A DNA stretch of 18,824 nt, taken from assembly GCA_047623825.1 (NCBI GenBank), contig JBLHOS010000060.1, forward strand, positions 1 to 18,824, read 5' to 3'. The translations under genes were made by a program, and so were the position numbers. Below, piece after piece: positions 16,410-18,824 of this stretch; positions within the stretch are counted from its first letter, which is position 1; each line of letters begins with the position of its first letter. The notes below the pieces were generated by a model. That model was not told the DNA's origin and made no database searches. It was given only the letters and a program-made list of their open reading frames with translations. Origin of the DNA: JBLHOS01 sp047623825 (lineage in GTDB: Bacteria > Pseudomonadota > Alphaproteobacteria > Rhodobacterales > Rhodobacteraceae).

Positions 16410-16747
16410 GTAACGACCGGCCCGATCAATCGGCATGCGTTTGACAGCAGGGTGCGATCAAACAGAAAAGCTTTGATCGTATCACCCCCACACCCTGCAA
16501 CATCATATTTCCCATCGGACAGCACACCAAGCTTGCTGGTTCTGCAGGTTTTTCTGCGCTGTTTGTGATCAAAGAGGCAGCAGGGGCAGCCCTTGGTGCA
16601 AAATGTCGACCCATTATATGGTCGAGGTCAGCGCGACGCACATACCTGCAAAAGGCCGGTCAAGCCCAACAGACGGTGTTCTCATTCTCAATTAGGTCAG
16701 TAAATAAAAATCATGAACACTTTTGAACGGTGTAGGACAGCCAGCAT
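16410..16747. other. Gene-poor stretch with nested inverted repeat
   Basis: No recognised gene. The main feature is the nested hairpin at 16447-16498. An open plus-strand frame runs from about 16444 to 16735 without a start codon, including KLAGSAGFSALFVIKEAAGA (16531-16590), which has a membrane-protein look; I cannot name a family. It could be the remnant of a lost gene. On the minus strand this region lies downstream of the desaturase gene. Confidence 0.4.
16447..16498. repeat. Nested inverted repeat, 8 + 8 bp
   Basis: GCAGGGTG (16447-16454) pairs with CACCCTGC (16491-16498), and the adjoining CGATCAAA (16455-16462) pairs with TTTGATCG (16472-16479). The two stems are continuous on the left arm and separated by 11 nt (TATCACCCCCA) on the right arm; the loop is 9 nt. 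In an alternative inner register, GGTG (16451-16454) pairs with CACC (16483-16486). No T-tract follows, so it is not a standard terminator. It could be a small RNA fold, a bidirectional stop between convergent genes (DUF2798 and desaturase point toward it), or a mobile-element relic. Confidence 0.55.
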
Positions 16748-17794
16748 TCACGCAGGTTCGGCCATTCGCGCACGGGCCTTGGCAAATGATATCAGCCGCC
16801 CGGCCTTCTCATCCCACAAATCCAAGCTGGCACATTTCAGGCTTTCAAACAGGGTCAGCCTGCTCGCCTCAACCAGTTCGCGGTGATCGCGCAAAACCTC
16901 TGTCAGGCGGTAAAATGGGATGCGCGCATACAGGTGATGCACATGATGAATGCCAATATTGGCCGTCATCCACCGCATCACAACGGGCAGATCATAATGC
17001 GAACTTCCGCTTAAGGCTGCGTCATGCATCTGCCAGTCTTCGCCTTGCTTCCAATGGGTGTCTTCAAACTGGTGTTGGATGTAGAACAACCAAACCCCAA
17101 TGGATGATGCAATTAATGATGTTGGAAGAAAGATCAGCAGTACAACTCGTAGGCCACCAAAATAAAGGATCAGGCCCAGCGCTACGGCGATCGCGACATT
17201 CGTGCCCATCGCACTGATCCAGTATTTCACGCCCGACCGCATCAACCCCAGGGGTAGGCGGTTCTGGAACAAGAACAGATAGGTTGGACCAAGGCCGAAC
17301 ATCGTTAGCGGATGGCGGTAGACCCGGTACAGGAATTTGCGAAACGGCGTCAGCATGCTGTATTCATCGAGCGTCATCGTATAGACATCGCCAATGCCGC
17401 GCGCGTCCAGATTGCCGGATTGACTGTGGTGCAGTGAATGGGTCCGGCGCCAAACATCGTAAGGCGTCAACGTCAGCACACCCAGAACCCGGCCGACCCA
17501 ATCGCTGACCAACCTGTTGCTAAAAAATGCGCCGTGGCCGCAGTCATGCTGAATCGCAAAAACCCGAACCAAAAACGCCCCATTACAAACCGCGATCGCG
17601 AAACCCAACCACCAGCTGTACGACAAAGCCCACCATGCCAAAGCCCAAAGCGCGACAAAGGGGATAAGGCTGACGGCCAGCTCAAAAAAGCTTCGCAGAC
17701 TATTCGGTTCTCGATACTTCGCTAGGATTTGAACCCACTGTTTAGGGTTTCTTTGCAAGGATGAGATCGGGGCGGTTTGGGTTTGTAAGGTCAT
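16748..17794 (-). CDS. Fatty acid desaturase (membrane, three His boxes)
   Basis: This 348-aa integral membrane di-iron enzyme should introduce a double bond into acyl chains of membrane lipids, using O2. All three histidine boxes are intact: HDCGH (83-87), HSLHH (119-123) and HHVHH (283-287), with an extra QHQFEDTHW at about 240-248. Hydrophobic helices lie at about 38-75, 170-177 and 196-235. The start is uncertain. I prefer the ATG at 17794 (MTLQTQTAP), with GAGAG just upstream; an in-frame ATG at 17842 would add 16 residues but lacks a ribosome site. It has no operon partner, and electron-transfer proteins are not encoded nearby. The exact regiospecificity cannot be read from sequence. 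Confidence 0.92.
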   Translation of the reverse strand: MTLQTQTAPISSLQRNPKQWVQILAKYREPNSLRSFFELAVSLIPFVALWALAWWALSYSWWLGFAIAVCNGAFLVRVFAIQHDCGHGAFFSNRLVSDWVGRVLGVLTLTPYDVWRRTHSLHHSQSGNLDARGIGDVYTMTLDEYSMLTPFRKFLYRVYRHPLTMFGLGPTYLFLFQNRLPLGLMRSGVKYWISAMGTNVAIAVALGLILYFGGLRVVLLIFLPTSLIASSIGVWLFYIQHQFEDTHWKQGEDWQMHDAALSGSSHYDLPVVMRWMTANIGIHHVHHLYARIPFYRLTEVLRDHRELVEASRLTLFESLKCASLDLWDEKAGRLISFAKARARMAEPA

Positions 17795-17919
17795 TTGCTC
17801 TCTGAGTGGTGTGCCCATTCCGATAAACGACCTCACGCTCATAGCAAGAACATAATTTGGAAATTGCTAATTCATTGAGTAAATTTTGCGCCCGTCCCTC
17901 AAATCGCCGGAAGTTTGAA

Positions 17920-18414
17920 CTATTGCAGATCGTATTGCAGATCGACCATGTCAACACATCCAAGGTAGCGATCGACAGGCTGAAACCCTATACTTTCATA
18001 GGTCCGCAGCATGTCGTGATTATCCGTAATTGCGTAGATCAAAAGAGGTCGCCAGCCCATATCGCGCACGGTCCGGATCCATACATCGACTAATGCGCGA
18101 CCCAGTCGGTGACTTTTTGCCTCAGGGCGCACGTAAAGCCTTTTCACCTCTCCGGCAGGGAGGTCCAACGGTCACAAGGCCCTAAATCCGACCAATCGTT
18201 CAGTCGCGTCATGGGGGAGGATCAAGCAACCTGACGGCCGTAGAGCCTTGTCCAGACTTGACCAAAACGATGCGGCCAGAGCTTCCGAAATTTGATGCGT
18301 CGGCCTAACAGCATCGCGTAATTTCCTGAAAGCGACCTCGCAGTATTCGACCGTGAATTCATCAAACGCCGACCTGTCTGCAACCTTCGTCACAGACGTA
18401 ATTTGATAGGTCAC
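17920..18414 (-). pseudogene. GNAT N-acetyltransferase gene interrupted by one in-frame TGA
   Basis: The minus-strand frame from a GTG at 18414 gives a typical GNAT of about 164 residues if one stop is ignored. The N-terminal part ends DATERLVGFRAL, then TGA (18172-18174), then PLDLPAGEVKRLYVRPEA in the same frame, continuing through SHRLGRALVDVW (acetyl-CoA loop) and YESIGFQPV. In homologs as I know them an Arg commonly follows GxGAL before P-L, so a single CGA-to-TGA change explains the break. The GTG start is tentative. A TTG at 18168 could restart a C-terminal fragment, but that would lack the N-terminal part of the fold. The gene ends in a duplicated DLQ-Y-DLQ tail. Confidence 0.75.
17921..17944. 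repeat. 12-bp perfect tandem duplication
   Basis: TATTGCAGATCG occurs twice head to tail (17921-17932 and 17933-17944). It falls at the 3' end of the broken GNAT gene and changes the C-terminus from VDLQ to VDLQYDLQ without shifting the frame. It looks like a recent slippage or duplication event. Confidence 0.85.
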
Positions 18415-18492
18415 TTGAACATCCCAAACAAAAGCTTTTGAGGAAGTGTTGCGACATGATGCTAACCTTATTTGGCTAGCTATATACGGCAG

Positions 18493-18521
18493 TGGACAGA
18501 ACCCAAGTAAACACATATATT
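18493..18521 (+). promoter_or_regulatory. Sigma-70-type promoter of the DUF6471 gene
   Basis: TGGACA (18493-18498) and TATATT (18516-18521) are separated by exactly 17 nt; each differs from the consensus by one base. They lie in a locally AT-rich stretch. Transcription would begin near 18528, leaving a short leader of about 25 nt that contains AAGG before the ATG at 18553. Confidence 0.55.
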
Positions 18522-18552
18522 CACCATATTCGGTTATTATAGAAGGTGCCGC

Positions 18553-18824
18553 ATGAATATGATTGATCAGGCGCAACGACCAGCGCCGCCGAAACCTGTT
18601 GCGCGTAAGGCAAGCCCTGTAAACGCGGAGTACGAGGACAAGGCAAAGGATATGGTGCGCAAGGCACTGAAGGCCCAAGGCGTGACCGTAGGCCAGCTTA
18701 CAGAGCGCCTTAAGGCAATAGGCGTTGATATGAGTTCCGGCGGTGTGGCAAACAAAATAAGCCGTGGCGGTTTCAGTTCTGCGTTTCTGTTGCAGTGCAT
18801 GGCTGCGCTCGACATAGAGCTAGC
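18553..18824 (+). CDS. DUF6471 domain protein, 3' end outside window
   Basis: The visible 90 codons start MNMIDQAQRPAPPKP, a Pro-rich, probably flexible N-terminus, and continue KALKAQGVTVGQLTERLKAI (39-58), then VDMSSGGVANKISRGGFSSA and FLLQCMAALDIEL. That is the DUF6471 pattern: a small helical, helix-turn-helix-like domain whose function is not established. AAGG lies 6 nt upstream of the ATG; a second ATG at 18559 is possible. The gene runs off the right edge but the family is short, so most of the domain is probably visible. DUF6471 genes are often seen in accessory DNA, which fits the neighbouring broken genes. Confidence 0.8.
   Translation, partial: MNMIDQAQRPAPPKPVARKASPVNAEYEDKAKDMVRKALKAQGVTVGQLTERLKAIGVDMSSGGVANKISRGGFSSAFLLQCMAALDIEL

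Noticed and set aside
15917..16444. Plus-strand open frame of 175 codons across the DUF2798 gene
   Set aside because: It overlaps a convincing small membrane protein in another frame and has no recognisable motif.
16426..16641. Minus-strand 71-codon open frame
   Set aside because: No ribosome site and no recognisable domain; it spans the nested hairpin.
18172..18174. TGA in the GNAT gene as recoded (selenocysteine or readthrough)
   Set aside because: No SECIS-like hairpin is evident and GNAT enzymes do not use selenocysteine; a nonsense mutation is simpler.
18567..18815. Minus-strand 82-codon open frame opposite the DUF6471 gene
   Set aside because: The plus strand has a promoter, a Shine-Dalgarno sequence and a recognisable domain; the minus frame has none.
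1..18824. CRISPR arrays, transposases, integrases, tRNA and rRNA genes
   Set aside because: I found no regularly spaced repeats, mobile-element proteins or RNA gene signatures on reading both strands, though short tRNA-like folds could be missed without a covariance search.

Overview
The window looks like chromosome from an alphaproteobacterium of the Rhodobacterales/Roseobacter group. The basis is the protein families and their order (a DUF1285 gene divergent from a MoxR-DUF58-DUF4159 operon, and a split glcD-glcE-glcF glycolate oxidase), the fairly high GC, and two copies of a GGATATTT-cored intergenic element that I know as common in Rhodobacteraceae. I have not run any database search; family names are from recognition of motifs.

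Left part (1-2967, all minus strand): a polysaccharide flippase that runs off the left edge, a class A small heat-shock protein with a heat-shock-like promoter, a strong Shine-Dalgarno and its own terminator, and a secreted trypsin-like protease. Next (2968-6935, minus) is the glycolate oxidase operon glcD-glcE-glcF, with palindromic candidate operators upstream of glcD. Upstream of glcD, on the plus strand, lies a decayed gene for a small secreted protein.

Centre (7379-14107, minus): a tightly coupled four-gene operon encoding a MoxR AAA+ ATPase, a DUF58 protein, a large BatA-N/DUF4159 membrane protein and a VWA-like/glutamine-amidotransferase-like membrane protein. Two junctions overlap by 4 nt and one has a 2-nt gap, so the proteins are probably made together as a chaperone-type module acting at the inner membrane/periplasm. 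A DUF1285 gene is transcribed divergently, followed by a short-chain dehydrogenase whose catalytic Tyr is replaced by Phe.

Right part (15582-18824) is less orderly: a 3' remnant of a glyoxalase/VOC gene, a small DUF2798 membrane protein, a gene-poor stretch with a nested inverted repeat, a three-His-box fatty acid desaturase, a GNAT acetyltransferase broken by one in-frame TGA, and the start of a DUF6471 gene cut by the right edge.

I see no CRISPR array, transposase, integrase, rRNA or tRNA. The least understood functional unit is the MoxR-DUF58-DUF4159-VWA operon. The most sequence-specific novelties are the three decaying genes, the shared intergenic repeat and the nested hairpin at 16447-16498. 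I do not see a clearly unprecedented system.
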